Positions 7,257 through 14,698 of a stretch of DNA of 25,156 nucleotides are shown here, piece after piece. This DNA comes from Pseudomonadota bacterium (GTDB lineage: Bacteria; Pseudomonadota; Alphaproteobacteria; Rhizobiales; Xanthobacteraceae). Where the stretch lies: positions 1 through 25,156 of the forward strand of contig JAEXHR010000318.1 in the NCBI GenBank assembly GCA_023449855.1, written 5' to 3'. The translations under genes and the position numbers were made by a program. A model generated the notes under the pieces. The model worked only from the letters and a program-made list of their open reading frames with translations. It searched no databases and was not told the origin of the DNA. The first letter of the stretch is position 1; each line of letters begins with the position of its first letter.

Positions 7257-8579
7257 ATGGTCGCACCCCTCAAAGTGGGTATCGCGGGTCTCGGCACCGT
7301 TGGCGCCGAAGTCGTCCGTCTCATCGAACAGCAGCAGTCCATCCTTGCCGCGCGCTGCGGCCGTGGCATCAAGGTCGTGGCGGTCACCGCCCGCAACAAG
7401 GCCAAGAAGCGCGGCATCGACCTGCGCGGCATTGACTGGATGAAGGACCCGCTGGCGGTCGCCACCCATCCCGAGGTCGAGTGCTTTGTGGAATTGATGG
7501 GCGGCTCTGGCGATCCCGCCCTCGGCGCCATCTCGGCTGCGCTCGCGGCTGGCAAGTCGGTCGTCACGGCCAACAAGGCTCTGGTCGCCAAGCATGGTGT
7601 CAAGCTCGCGACGCTGGCTGAGAAGAACGGCGGCGCGCTGAATTACGAGGCCGCCGTCGCTGGTGCGATCCCGGTCATCAAGACGATCCGCGAGGGCCTG
7701 TCGGGCACCACGGTCAATCGCGTCTATGGCATCCTCAACGGCACTTGCAATTACATCCTGACCCGGATGGAGCAGGAGGGCCTGTCCTTCGAGGAATGCC
7801 TCAAGGACGCGCAGCGCCTGGGCTATGCCGAAGCCGAGCCGTCCTTCGACGTCGATGGCTACGACACCGCGCAGAAGCTCGCCATTCTCGCCAGCCTCGC
7901 TTTCGGAACCAAGGTCAATGAGAGCGCGGTCTCGGTTGAAGGCATCTCCACCATCGCCGCGGAAGATCTCCGTGCGGCTGCTGATCTCGGCTATCGCATC
8001 AAGCTGCTCGGCGTCGCCATGCGCACCAAGACGGGCATCGAGCAGCGTGTGCACCCGACCATGGTGCCGCTGACGTCGTCCATCGCACAGGTGATGGGCG
8101 TGACCAATGCCGTTACCATCGACGGCGCCGGCATCGCGCCGATCACGCTGGTAGGCCCCGGCGCAGGCGGCGCCGCAACGGCCTCCGCCGTGCTGGCGGA
8201 TATCGCCGATGCCGCGCGAGGCGTCCGCGCGCTGCCATTCGCGCAGCCGGTCGCCAAGCTCCAGACCACCACCAAGGCGCCGATGGAGCGCCATGAAGGC
8301 GGTTATTATATCCGCCTGATGGCCCGCGATCTCGCCGGCACCGCGGCACGGATCGCCACGCGTCTTGCCGAGCAGAAGATCTCGCTGGAATCCATCGTGC
8401 AGAAGCACCCGAACGGCCAGCTCGAGCCGATCGACGGCACCAAGAAATCGTCACCGGTGCCGGTTATCCTGATCACCTATGCGACGTCCGAAGACGCCAT
8501 GCGCCGTGCGCTGCAGGCGGTGCAGAAGGACAAGGTGATCTCGGGCAAGCCGCAGGTCATTCGTATCGAGAAGAACTGA
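7257..8579 (+). CDS. hom: Homoserine dehydrogenase
   Basis: Reduces aspartate semialdehyde to homoserine, the branch to threonine and methionine. The 440 residues give an NAD(P)-binding Rossmann domain with GIAGLGTVGAEV at 8-19 and the catalytic region TANKALVA (Asn106, Lys107). The substrate domain carries GILNGTCNYILTRM (158-171) and the signature AEAEPSFDVDGYDTAQKL (191-208). A C-terminal ACT domain (about 350-435, MARDLAGTAARIATRLAEQKISLESIVQ region) suggests threonine feedback control. This is the monofunctional long form, with no aspartokinase fusion. It lies 72 bp after the aminotransferase and 76 bp before glpX, all on the plus strand. Confidence 0.96.
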   Translation: MVAPLKVGIAGLGTVGAEVVRLIEQQQSILAARCGRGIKVVAVTARNKAKKRGIDLRGIDWMKDPLAVATHPEVECFVELMGGSGDPALGAISAALAAGKSVVTANKALVAKHGVKLATLAEKNGGALNYEAAVAGAIPVIKTIREGLSGTTVNRVYGILNGTCNYILTRMEQEGLSFEECLKDAQRLGYAEAEPSFDVDGYDTAQKLAILASLAFGTKVNESAVSVEGISTIAAEDLRAAADLGYRIKLLGVAMRTKTGIEQRVHPTMVPLTSSIAQVMGVTNAVTIDGAGIAPITLVGPGAGGAATASAVLADIADAARGVRALPFAQPVAKLQTTTKAPMERHEGGYYIRLMARDLAGTAARIATRLAEQKISLESIVQKHPNGQLEPIDGTKKSSPVPVILITYATSEDAMRRALQAVQKDKVISGKPQVIRIEKN

Positions 8580-8600
8580 ACGCCCTCGTAAGAGTTATAC

Positions 8601-8633
8601 GGGGGCAGCTGCCCCAACGGGGTGTCTGCCCCC
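8601..8633 (+). promoter_or_regulatory. Strong GC-rich stem-loop between hom and glpX
   Basis: An 8-bp outer stem (GGGGGCAG / CTGCCCCC), a 3x3 internal loop (CTG / TGT) and a 4-bp inner stem (CCCC / GGGG) close an AAC loop. No T-run follows, so it is not a standard intrinsic terminator. It ends 22 bp before the glpX ATG and 8 bp before its ribosome site. It may stabilise or process the hom mRNA, or attenuate expression into glpX. It does not resemble the repeat families seen elsewhere in the window. Confidence 0.45.
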
Positions 8634-8655
8634 GCCGAACTAAAGGAGCCAATCG

Positions 8656-9654
8656 ATGTCCACCCATATTTCCGTCCCGCCGCAGCAGCTCCTCGAGCGT
8701 ATCCTGACGCTGGAAATTGTCCGCGTCACCGAACGCGCGGCAGTGTCGGCAGCGCGCCTGCGCGGACACGGCAAGGAAAAGGCGGCCGACCAGGCCGCCG
8801 TGGACGCGATGCGCCGTGAGCTCAACAAGCTGCCGATCGAAGGCACCATCGTGATCGGCGAGGGCGAGCGCGACGAAGCCCCGATGCTGTTCATCGGCGA
8901 GAAGGTCGGCATCAATGCCGGCCCCCGGGTCGATATCGCCGTCGATCCGCTCGAAGGCACCACGCTGTGCGCCAAGGACATGCCGGGCTCGATCGCCACG
9001 CTTGCGATGGCCGATGGCGGCACGCTGCTGCATGCGCCGGACGTCTATATGGAAAAGCTTGCGATCGGCCCGGGCTACGACAAGAACCTGCTCGATCTGG
9101 ATGCGCCGCCGGCTGAGAACATCCAGCGTCTTGCCAAGGCCAAGGGCGTGCCGGTGTCGGAGATCACCGCACTGGTGCTGGAGCGTCCGCGCCATGAACC
9201 GCTGATTAACGCGATCCGCGCCACCGGCGCTTCGCTGCGCTTGATCCCGGACGGTGACGTGGCCGGCGTCATCCACACCACCGATCCCGACAAGTCGGGC
9301 ATCGATATCTATATGGGCACCGGCGGTGCCCCCGAAGGCGTGCTGGCCGCGGTGGCGCTACGTTGCATCGGTGGGCAAATGCTGACCCGTCTGATCCTCG
9401 ACACCGACGAGAAGCGTGAGCGCGCCAAGAAGATGGGCGTCAACGATCCGAAGATGATCTACCGCATCGAGGACATGGCCAAGGGCGACTGCCTGTTCGC
9501 CGCCACGGGCGTTACCGACGGCGCGCTGCTGTCGGGCGTCAAGTTCCGCGGCAACGTGATCGAGACCGAGACCATCGTGATGCGCTCGGTGACCGGCACC
9601 GTCCGCATCATCAAGGGCGAGCATCGCCAGCTCGAGAAATTCCACCTGGATTGA
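8656..9654 (+). CDS. glpX: Fructose-1,6-bisphosphatase class II
   Basis: Removes the 1-phosphate from fructose-1,6-bisphosphate in gluconeogenesis, or in the Calvin cycle if the host has one. The 332 residues are normal for GlpX. The metal-binding motifs of the lithium-sensitive phosphatase fold are GEGERDEAPM (68-77) and DPLEGTT (97-103); the C-terminal half has MGTGGAPEGVLAAVALRC and GDCLFAATGVTDG. AAAGGAG lies 8 nt before the ATG. It follows hom after 76 bp and precedes the GNAT gene by 9 bp. The order hom-glpX-recJ is, in my recollection, conserved across Bradyrhizobiaceae, with variable small genes inserted before recJ. Confidence 0.95.
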   Translation: MSTHISVPPQQLLERILTLEIVRVTERAAVSAARLRGHGKEKAADQAAVDAMRRELNKLPIEGTIVIGEGERDEAPMLFIGEKVGINAGPRVDIAVDPLEGTTLCAKDMPGSIATLAMADGGTLLHAPDVYMEKLAIGPGYDKNLLDLDAPPAENIQRLAKAKGVPVSEITALVLERPRHEPLINAIRATGASLRLIPDGDVAGVIHTTDPDKSGIDIYMGTGGAPEGVLAAVALRCIGGQMLTRLILDTDEKRERAKKMGVNDPKMIYRIEDMAKGDCLFAATGVTDGALLSGVKFRGNVIETETIVMRSVTGTVRIIKGEHRQLEKFHLD

Positions 9655-9663
9655 GCTGCGTAA

Positions 9664-10119
9664 ATGCCCAAAGCAGTGAATGTCGAAATCCGCCCGGTCG
9701 GCCCCGATGAACGGGCCGCCTGGGAGCCGTTGTGGCAGGGCTATCTGACCTTCTACAAGGCCACGCTGCCGCAGGCCGCCACCGACACCGCCTGGAAGCG
9801 CTTTCACGACGCCAACGAGCAGATGTTCCTGCTCGGCGCTTACGTGGACGGCAAGCTCACCGGCATCGTCCAGTTCCTGTATCACCGCTCGAGCTGGACG
9901 CCGGGTGATTACTGCTATCTGCAGGATCTGTTCGTCGATAGCAGCGCCCGGGGCCTCGGCCTCGGCCGCGCGCTGATCGAAGCGGTTTATGCGAAGGCGA
10001 AAGCTGACGGCTGCAGCCGCGTGCACTGGCTGACCCAGAACGAGAACGCGCAGGCGCGCATTCTCTACGATCAGGTCGCGGACAATTCCGGCTTCATGCA
10101 GTATCGCAAGATACTCTGA
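9664..10119 (+). CDS. GNAT-family N-acetyltransferase
   Basis: A 151-residue single-domain GNAT protein. Motif A is LQDLFVDSSARGLGLGRALI, with the acetyl-CoA pyrophosphate loop R96-G-L-G-L-G101. Motif B follows with RVHWLTQNENAQARILYDQVA, whose Asn and Tyr are usual for the family. The N-terminal region (EIRPVGPDERAAWEPLWQGYLTFY) resembles the small GNATs that act on amines or amino acids; the substrate is unknown. It starts 9 bp after the glpX stop with a poor ribosome site, so it is probably translated by coupling to glpX. It is followed by a palindromic repeat that may end the transcript. Confidence 0.87.
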   Translation: MPKAVNVEIRPVGPDERAAWEPLWQGYLTFYKATLPQAATDTAWKRFHDANEQMFLLGAYVDGKLTGIVQFLYHRSSWTPGDYCYLQDLFVDSSARGLGLGRALIEAVYAKAKADGCSRVHWLTQNENAQARILYDQVADNSGFMQYRKIL

Positions 10120-10120
10120 C

Positions 10121-10208
10121 CGTAGGGCGGATGAGCAAAGCGTAATCCGCCTTTGTCAGCCTCACGATATCGGCCGGCGGATTACGGCTTCGCCTGATCC
10201 GCCCTACG
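10121..10208. repeat. REP-type palindromic repeat (CGTAGGGCGGAT family)
   Basis: An 88-bp element with 12-bp perfect terminal inverted repeats CGTAGGGCGGAT / ATCCGCCCTACG. Inside each half is a smaller hairpin built on GGCGGAT / AATCCGCC. It lies directly after the GNAT stop codon and 32 bp before the next gene. The CGTAGGGCGGAT-AATCCGCC pattern is one I know as a dispersed intergenic repeat in several proteobacteria; it can fold as RNA and may act as a transcript end. It contains no coding sequence. Confidence 0.8.
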
Positions 10209-10239
10209 ACAAACGATAAAAATAACGGGGAGCGAAACC

Positions 10240-10959
10240 ATGAGCGACATCACCGCGGTCAAGGCCCTGATCTTCGACGTGTTCGGCACCGTCGTCGATT
10301 GGCGCACCAGCCTTATCAACGACTTCACCGCCTGGAGCGCGACACGCGGCATCACCGCCGACTGGGCGGCTCTCGTGGACGCCTGGCGGCAGGCCTATGT
10401 GCCCTCCATGGACACCGTGCGTCATCATCCCGAACGCGGTTTCCTCAAGCTCGACAAACTGCACCGCCAGTCGCTTGAGACGCTGGTCGAGAAATTCGGC
10501 ATCAAGGGCCTCGGCGACGACGACCTGCATCATCTCACCCTCGGCTGGCACCGCCTGCATCCGTGGCAGGACTCCGTCGCGGGTCTCACGCGGCTGAAGA
10601 CGAAATACATCATCAGCCCGCTGTCCAACGGCAATGTCGTGCTGCTCACCAACATGGCGAAATTCGGCGGCCTGCCATGGGACCTGATCATGAGCGCCGA
10701 GCTGTTCAAGCATTACAAGCCCGACCCCGAAAGCTATCTCGGCGCCTGTGAACTCCTCAGCCTGAAGCCGCATGAAGTGATGATGGTCGCCGCCCACAAC
10801 AACGACCTCGACGCCGCGCAAAAATCCGGCCTCAAGACCGCCTTCGTTCCCCGCATCACCGAATACGGCCCGCTGCAGAACCGCGACTTCAAGGCGGATG
10901 GCGACTGGAATGTGGTGGCGGAGGATTTTGAGGATCTGGCGAAGCGGATGGGGTGTTGA
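10240..10959 (+). CDS. Haloacid dehalogenase type II-like HAD hydrolase
   Basis: A 239-residue HAD-superfamily protein with the layout of L-2-haloacid dehalogenases. Motif I is LIFDVFGTVVDWR with nucleophile Asp13; motif II is SPLSNGN (Ser129 at the expected place); motif III is Lys160 in FKHYKPDPESYLGA; motif IV is VAAHNNDLDAAQKSGLKTAFVPR. The segment between motifs I and II is a helical cap typical of type II enzymes. The usual H-N-x-D reads HNND here. Many such proteins have been labelled dehalogenases without proof, so the substrate could also be a phosphate ester. It is flanked by two repeats and is probably transcribed on its own. Confidence 0.85.
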   Translation: MSDITAVKALIFDVFGTVVDWRTSLINDFTAWSATRGITADWAALVDAWRQAYVPSMDTVRHHPERGFLKLDKLHRQSLETLVEKFGIKGLGDDDLHHLTLGWHRLHPWQDSVAGLTRLKTKYIISPLSNGNVVLLTNMAKFGGLPWDLIMSAELFKHYKPDPESYLGACELLSLKPHEVMMVAAHNNDLDAAQKSGLKTAFVPRITEYGPLQNRDFKADGDWNVVAEDFEDLAKRMGC

Positions 10960-10976
10960 GCGCAACCCTCACTGCG

Positions 10977-11104
10977 CCCTCATCCTGAGGAGCCGCGTAG
11001 CGGCGTCTCGAAGGATGGCCAAGAACGCCGAGCCAGGCCATCTCATGGTTCGAGACGGCGCTTCCAGCGGCGCAATTGCGCCGCAGGCCTCCTCACCATG
11101 AGGG
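10977..11104 (+). repeat. Bipartite two-hairpin intergenic repeat, copy 1
   Basis: A 128-bp element bounded by CCCTCATCCTGAGG and CCTCACCATGAGGG. The left half folds as CATCCTGAGGAG / CTCGAAGGATG around CCGC-GTA-GCGG; the right half folds as CATGGTTCGAG / CTCCTCACCATG around a variable GC-rich palindrome (GCGGCGCAATTGCGCCGC). The inner loop is longer here than in copies 2 and 3. It fills the gap between the HAD gene and recJ. Confidence 0.85.
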
Positions 11105-11164
11105 CGGTTCAGGGCTTCAACACCCGCCATTTGCCTTGCGTGCCCATCATGCTTATCTGCGCGC

Positions 11165-13003
11165 ATGTCCCCGACCACCGACATTCCGGAACTCATCCAT
11201 CCCGCCTTTCTCGGCGTGACCCAATCCGCCACCGGCCGCATCTGGCGCGACCGGGTGGATGCGCGGGGCGCTGCGCGGGCGATGGCGATCGTGCAGCGGT
11301 TCAAGCTGCCGGAGATGCTGGCCCGCGTCATCGCCGGCCGGGGCATCGCGATCGACGCGGTGGAAGATTTCCTCGATCCCACCATCCGCAAGCTGATGCC
11401 GGACCCGTTCACCATCACCCAGATGGAAGCCGCCGCGAACCGCATCGCCGATGCCGCCGAGCGCGGTGAGCAGGTGGCGATTTTCGGCGACTATGACGTG
11501 GACGGCGCGACGTCCTCCGCACTGCTGGCCTGGCATCTGCGCCATTGCGGCCTCGATCCGCAGATCCACATTCCCGATCGCATCTTCGAGGGCTATGGCC
11601 CGAACGTCGATGCGATCCGCGCGCTGGCCGGGAAGGGCAATACGCTGCTCGTCACCGTCGATTGCGGCACCACCAGTTTCGAGCCGCTGGCAGAAGCGAA
11701 GAAGCTCGGCATGTCCGTGGTCGTGATCGATCATCATCAGGCCAATGAGGAGCTGCCCGACGTCGACGCCGTCGTAAATCCCAATCGCCTCGACGACATT
11801 TCCGGTCTCGGCCATCTCGCCGCCGTCGGCCTCGTGCTGATCACGCTGGTTGCCGTCAATCGCGAGCTGCGCCAGCGCGGTTTCTGGACCCCGCAAAAGC
11901 CCGAGCCGAACCTGCTCGACATGCTGCATCACGTGGCGCTCGGCACTGTCGCCGACGTCGCGCCGCTGATTGGCCTTAACCGCGCTTTCGTCGCCAAGGG
12001 CCTGATCGCGCTCCGCCGCCGCGACCATGTCGGCCACACCGCGCTGATGGATGTCGCGCGTCTCAATGGCCCGCCCGAAGCCTGGCATCTCGGCTTCATG
12101 CTGGGCCCGCGCATCAATGCTGGCGGTCGCATCGGCCGCGCCGATCTCGGCGTGCGCCTGTTGCTCGAAGGCGACGTCTCCGAGGCCGCCAAGATCGCCG
12201 CCGAACTCGACCGCCTCAACATCGAGCGCCGCGCCATCGAGCAGGCGGCGGAAGCGCAGGCCGAAGCCGAGGCGCTGGCCTCGCTCGGCCTCGAGGACAA
12301 GGGCAGCGTGATCGTCACCGCAAGCGAAGGCTGGCATCCCGGTGTCGTCGGTCTCGTCGCCTCGCGCCTGAAGGAGAAATTCGCGCGGCCGAGCTTTGCC
12401 ATCGCGCTGGAGCCCGGCGGCATCGGCACCGGCTCCGGCCGCTCGATTTCCGGCGTCGATCTCGGCAAGGTCGTGCGGCAGGCCGTGGCCGATGGCCTGC
12501 TCATCAAGGGCGGCGGTCATGCGATGGCTGCAGGCATTACGCTGCGCAAGGAAAAGCTGGGCGAATTCCGCGCCTATATCGAGGAGAAGCTTGCAGCCGA
12601 TGTCGCGAAATCGCGCAACGAGAAGGAGCTGTTCATCGATGGCGCGGTGACTGCACGCGGCGTCACCGCCGATCTCGTCAACACGCTCAACCGTGCCGGC
12701 CCGTTCGGGCAGGCCAATCCCGAGCCGGTGATTGCATTGCCGGCGCATCAACTCGCTTATGTCGATGAAGTCGGGCAGGCGCATCTGCGCGTGCGTCTGC
12801 GGGCGTCCGACGGCGCCATGGTCAACGGCATCGCGTTTCGCTCGGTCGGCCAGAAGCTCGGCAACGCGCTGGTCGAGAACCGCGGTCAGCAGGTGCATGT
12901 GGCCGGCTCGCTCACCGTCGATCGCTGGCAAGGGCAGGAGCGGGTGCAGATGCGCGTCATCGACGTCGCGGTGCCGTCGTCGGAGCCAAGGATGATCCGC
13001 TAG
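11165..13003 (+). CDS. recJ: Single-stranded-DNA-specific exonuclease RecJ
   Basis: A 5'-3' exonuclease of recombination and mismatch repair. The 612 residues carry the DHH phosphoesterase motifs: I in FGDYDVDGATS (Asp109, Asp111, Asp113), II in VTVDCGTT (about 163-170), III in VIDHHQAN (Asp189-His190-His191) and IV in VVNPNRLDD. The DHHA1 motif GGGHAMAAGIT is at about 449-459, and a C-terminal OB-like domain carries QVHVAGSLTVDRWQGQERVQMRVIDV. No clear ribosome site precedes the ATG at 11165; its position before MSPTTDIPELIHPAFLGV fits the family. Long open frames on the opposite strand are composition shadows. Confidence 0.96.
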   Translation: MSPTTDIPELIHPAFLGVTQSATGRIWRDRVDARGAARAMAIVQRFKLPEMLARVIAGRGIAIDAVEDFLDPTIRKLMPDPFTITQMEAAANRIADAAERGEQVAIFGDYDVDGATSSALLAWHLRHCGLDPQIHIPDRIFEGYGPNVDAIRALAGKGNTLLVTVDCGTTSFEPLAEAKKLGMSVVVIDHHQANEELPDVDAVVNPNRLDDISGLGHLAAVGLVLITLVAVNRELRQRGFWTPQKPEPNLLDMLHHVALGTVADVAPLIGLNRAFVAKGLIALRRRDHVGHTALMDVARLNGPPEAWHLGFMLGPRINAGGRIGRADLGVRLLLEGDVSEAAKIAAELDRLNIERRAIEQAAEAQAEAEALASLGLEDKGSVIVTASEGWHPGVVGLVASRLKEKFARPSFAIALEPGGIGTGSGRSISGVDLGKVVRQAVADGLLIKGGGHAMAAGITLRKEKLGEFRAYIEEKLAADVAKSRNEKELFIDGAVTARGVTADLVNTLNRAGPFGQANPEPVIALPAHQLAYVDEVGQAHLRVRLRASDGAMVNGIAFRSVGQKLGNALVENRGQQVHVAGSLTVDRWQGQERVQMRVIDVAVPSSEPRMIR

Positions 13004-13006
13004 TGC

Positions 13007-13031
13007 GGCCCCGCGCGTTGATCGCGCGGCC
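13007..13031. terminator. Hairpin between convergent recJ and formyltransferase genes
   Basis: GGCC-cc-GCGCG, loop TTGAT, then CGCGC-GGCC, with a two-base bulge. It starts 4 bp after the recJ stop and ends 6 bp before the stop of the convergent gene, so it could serve both. There is no T-tract on either side, which lowers the score. Confidence 0.5.
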
Positions 13032-13036
13032 ACATC

Positions 13037-13756
13037 TCAGGCGGCAATGCGGGCGCCGGCTTTGGTTTGGCCGATCGCAGGCTTACTTTCGGCTTTGGAC
13101 GCCACGAGGGTGAAACGATAGCCATGCAGGTCGAGCGTCGGCAGAACGTCCACGCTGTCGCCGAACACCTCCAGCCGGTGTGTTAGTTCTTCCGGCGAAA
13201 TGGTGAGCGGGATCCGGCACATTTCGGCGAAGTCAGCGCGCGTCTTGCGGTTGTTGCCCCATCTGGCGTCGATCTCGGTCAGCGGCGCTGCCTGTGTTGC
13301 CAGCGTCCGCTCCATGCGCAGGAACATCTGAATCAACTTTCTGTAGACCGCCTGTTCCAGCCCGCCGACATTCAGGCTTGGCGGGACGGCAAAAAGGTCG
13401 AGGGCGACGATGGGCCCCGCATCGACGCGTTCCACCATGCGATGAATGGTGCAGCCGAATTCGGTTGCCCTATCATAGGCCGCGAAATGCGCCGGCGCCC
13501 AGCCCGGATATTGCGGTGGTCCCGGATGGAAATTATAGGCGCCGTAGCCCAGCTGATCGAGCACCGCTGCGGGGACGATCACACTGGTGGTGAAGGCGAT
13601 CAGGCGTGCCCGGCGCAACTGCCGCGGCGTGATTGCCTGGAGATCGCTGATGGTGAATGCAGGCAGTACATTCAGGCGGGGATTGCATTCGTGTAGCCGC
13701 GGGGCGAAGACCGAATATTCGTCGCGGCCGGTCAGAAGAATAATGGTGTCAAACAT
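13037..13756 (-). CDS. Formyltransferase-family protein
   Basis: A 239-residue stand-alone formyl-transferase domain. The active-site set Asn-His-Asp is visible: NFHPGPPQYPG (Asn75, His77), then GCTIHRMVERVDAGPIV (His105, Asp112, Gly114). This is the pattern of GART / Fmt-type 10-formyltetrahydrofolate enzymes. It lacks the C-terminal domain of methionyl-tRNA formyltransferase, so it is unlikely to be Fmt. The C-terminal 80 residues contain an ARWGNNRKTRADFAEM segment that could bind a sugar-nucleotide or other acceptor. Substrate unknown. It lies 80 bp downstream of the GntR regulator gene on the same strand and might be co-transcribed with it. No strong ribosome site precedes the ATG. Confidence 0.75.
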   Translation of the reverse strand: MFDTIILLTGRDEYSVFAPRLHECNPRLNVLPAFTISDLQAITPRQLRRARLIAFTTSVIVPAAVLDQLGYGAYNFHPGPPQYPGWAPAHFAAYDRATEFGCTIHRMVERVDAGPIVALDLFAVPPSLNVGGLEQAVYRKLIQMFLRMERTLATQAAPLTEIDARWGNNRKTRADFAEMCRIPLTISPEELTHRLEVFGDSVDVLPTLDLHGYRFTLVASKAESKPAIGQTKAGARIAA

Positions 13757-13836
13757 GCCGGATACTGGTGGGAATCAAACGCAGTCAAGCGTTGCAGCCG
13801 GAGCTTGACGGAGACTGACCAGTGAACCCCCATCGG

Positions 13837-14571
13837 CTAGCTTCGCCGCAGCCGCGTCGAATAGCGATACCGGTCCGCCGGATGAATGCTGAGCGAGACT
13901 TCTGCCAGTTCGTTCGATGCGAACAGATATTGCCGCCGGATCGACAGCGCATGTGCGCCGGCCTCGGCCTTCAGCGGCTCGGCCATGACATCTGAGACGC
14001 CAACTGCTGAAATATCCTGTCTGATCTCGACGAACCGCCGCCCTGAAATCTTCTCCACCAGCGTGCCAAAAATCTCGTGGTGCCCGTCCATTTTTGCGCG
14101 CACCTCGTCGGCAAAAGCGCCGTCGATATAGACGTCGGTCCAGCAGATCGGCGTACGCGTGGCATCGCCCGGGATCATGCGCAGGCTGGAAATGCACAGC
14201 CAGCGCCGGCCGGGCCGGCAGCCTAGCTGCGCCGCAAGTTCGCTATCCGCGACCACATCCGCCACGCGCTGCACATGCCGCTCGGTCTCGGTGCCGAATT
14301 GCTGCACGGCCTCGATGGTGTTCAGCGCCTGTGTGAACCCGTCACCGTCACGCGCGGGCGCCGTGGCTTCCACGCGCGTCCCGGCATTGCGCTTGCGGCT
14401 TACCAGCCCCGATGCCTGCAGCTCCTGCATCGCGGCGCGCACGGTCGAGCGGCTCACCGCAAACTGTTCCGCCAGCTCGAACTCCGTTGGCAGCACGGAG
14501 CCGACGGGATGCCGTCCGTCGGCAATCGCCTCGGTCAGTGCGCGGGCCACAAATGCGTATCGCTTTTCCAC
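13837..14571 (-). CDS. GntR-family (HutC/UTRA) transcriptional regulator
   Basis: From GTG 14571 the product has 244 residues, normal for HutC-type regulators. The N-terminal winged helix-turn-helix is VGSVLPTEFELAEQF followed by AVSRSTVRAAMQELQASGLV (about 23-57). The UTRA effector domain starts near residue 85 and includes RWLCISSLRMI, WTDVYID and the C-terminal AHALSIRRQYLFASNELAEVSLSIHPADRYRY. GAGG about 7 nt before the GTG supports this start; an upstream in-frame start at 14628 would add 19 residues with no family similarity. It is divergent from the lyase gene with a 13-bp inverted repeat between them, the usual layout of a local repressor with its own operator. The effector is probably the lyase substrate or its product. 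Confidence 0.9.
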   Translation of the reverse strand: MEKRYAFVARALTEAIADGRHPVGSVLPTEFELAEQFAVSRSTVRAAMQELQASGLVSRKRNAGTRVEATAPARDGDGFTQALNTIEAVQQFGTETERHVQRVADVVADSELAAQLGCRPGRRWLCISSLRMIPGDATRTPICWTDVYIDGAFADEVRAKMDGHHEIFGTLVEKISGRRFVEIRQDISAVGVSDVMAEPLKAEAGAHALSIRRQYLFASNELAEVSLSIHPADRYRYSTRLRRS

Positions 14572-14637
14572 CGGTGTCCTCGAACCTCTCACCCAGCATG
14601 CAAGCCTGATTGGCGGCCACCTCGTCAAGGAAGGAGG

Positions 14638-14664
14638 TTGACACAGAGTTTATGTTCGTACAAT
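14638..14664 (+). promoter_or_regulatory. Predicted sigma-70 promoter of the lyase operon
   Basis: TTGACA at 14638-14643 is a perfect -35 box. TACAAT at 14659-14664 is a 5/6 match to a -10 box with a 15-bp spacer, slightly short. The predicted start near 14671 leaves a 28-nt leader with a good ribosome site (GAGGAAG). The -10 box lies inside the left arm of the inverted repeat, so bound regulator would block polymerase. Confidence 0.5.
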
Positions 14665-14683
14665 TTAATATGTACGAACATAA
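14650..14683. promoter_or_regulatory. 13-bp perfect inverted repeat, GntR operator
   Basis: TTATGTTCGTACA (14650-14662) and TGTACGAACATAA (14671-14683) are exact reverse complements around ATTTAATA. Each arm holds TGTTCGTACA or its complement, itself near-palindromic (TGT....ACA), as expected for HutC-type GntR sites. Two such sites 18 bp apart on one face could hold two dimers. The AT-rich stretch stands out from the GC-rich surroundings. It lies 16 bp before the lyase ATG and 79 bp before the regulator GTG. Confidence 0.8.
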
Positions 14684-14698
14684 TACTGAGGAAGCGCC

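Noticed and set aside
11153..13033. 626-residue frame opposite recJ, and a 486-residue frame opposite the aminotransferase and hom genes (6948-8408)
   Set aside because: Antisense shadows of GC-rich genes. They are rich in Arg, Asp, Gly and His without domain order, while the plus strand has clear RecJ, Hom and aminotransferase motifs.
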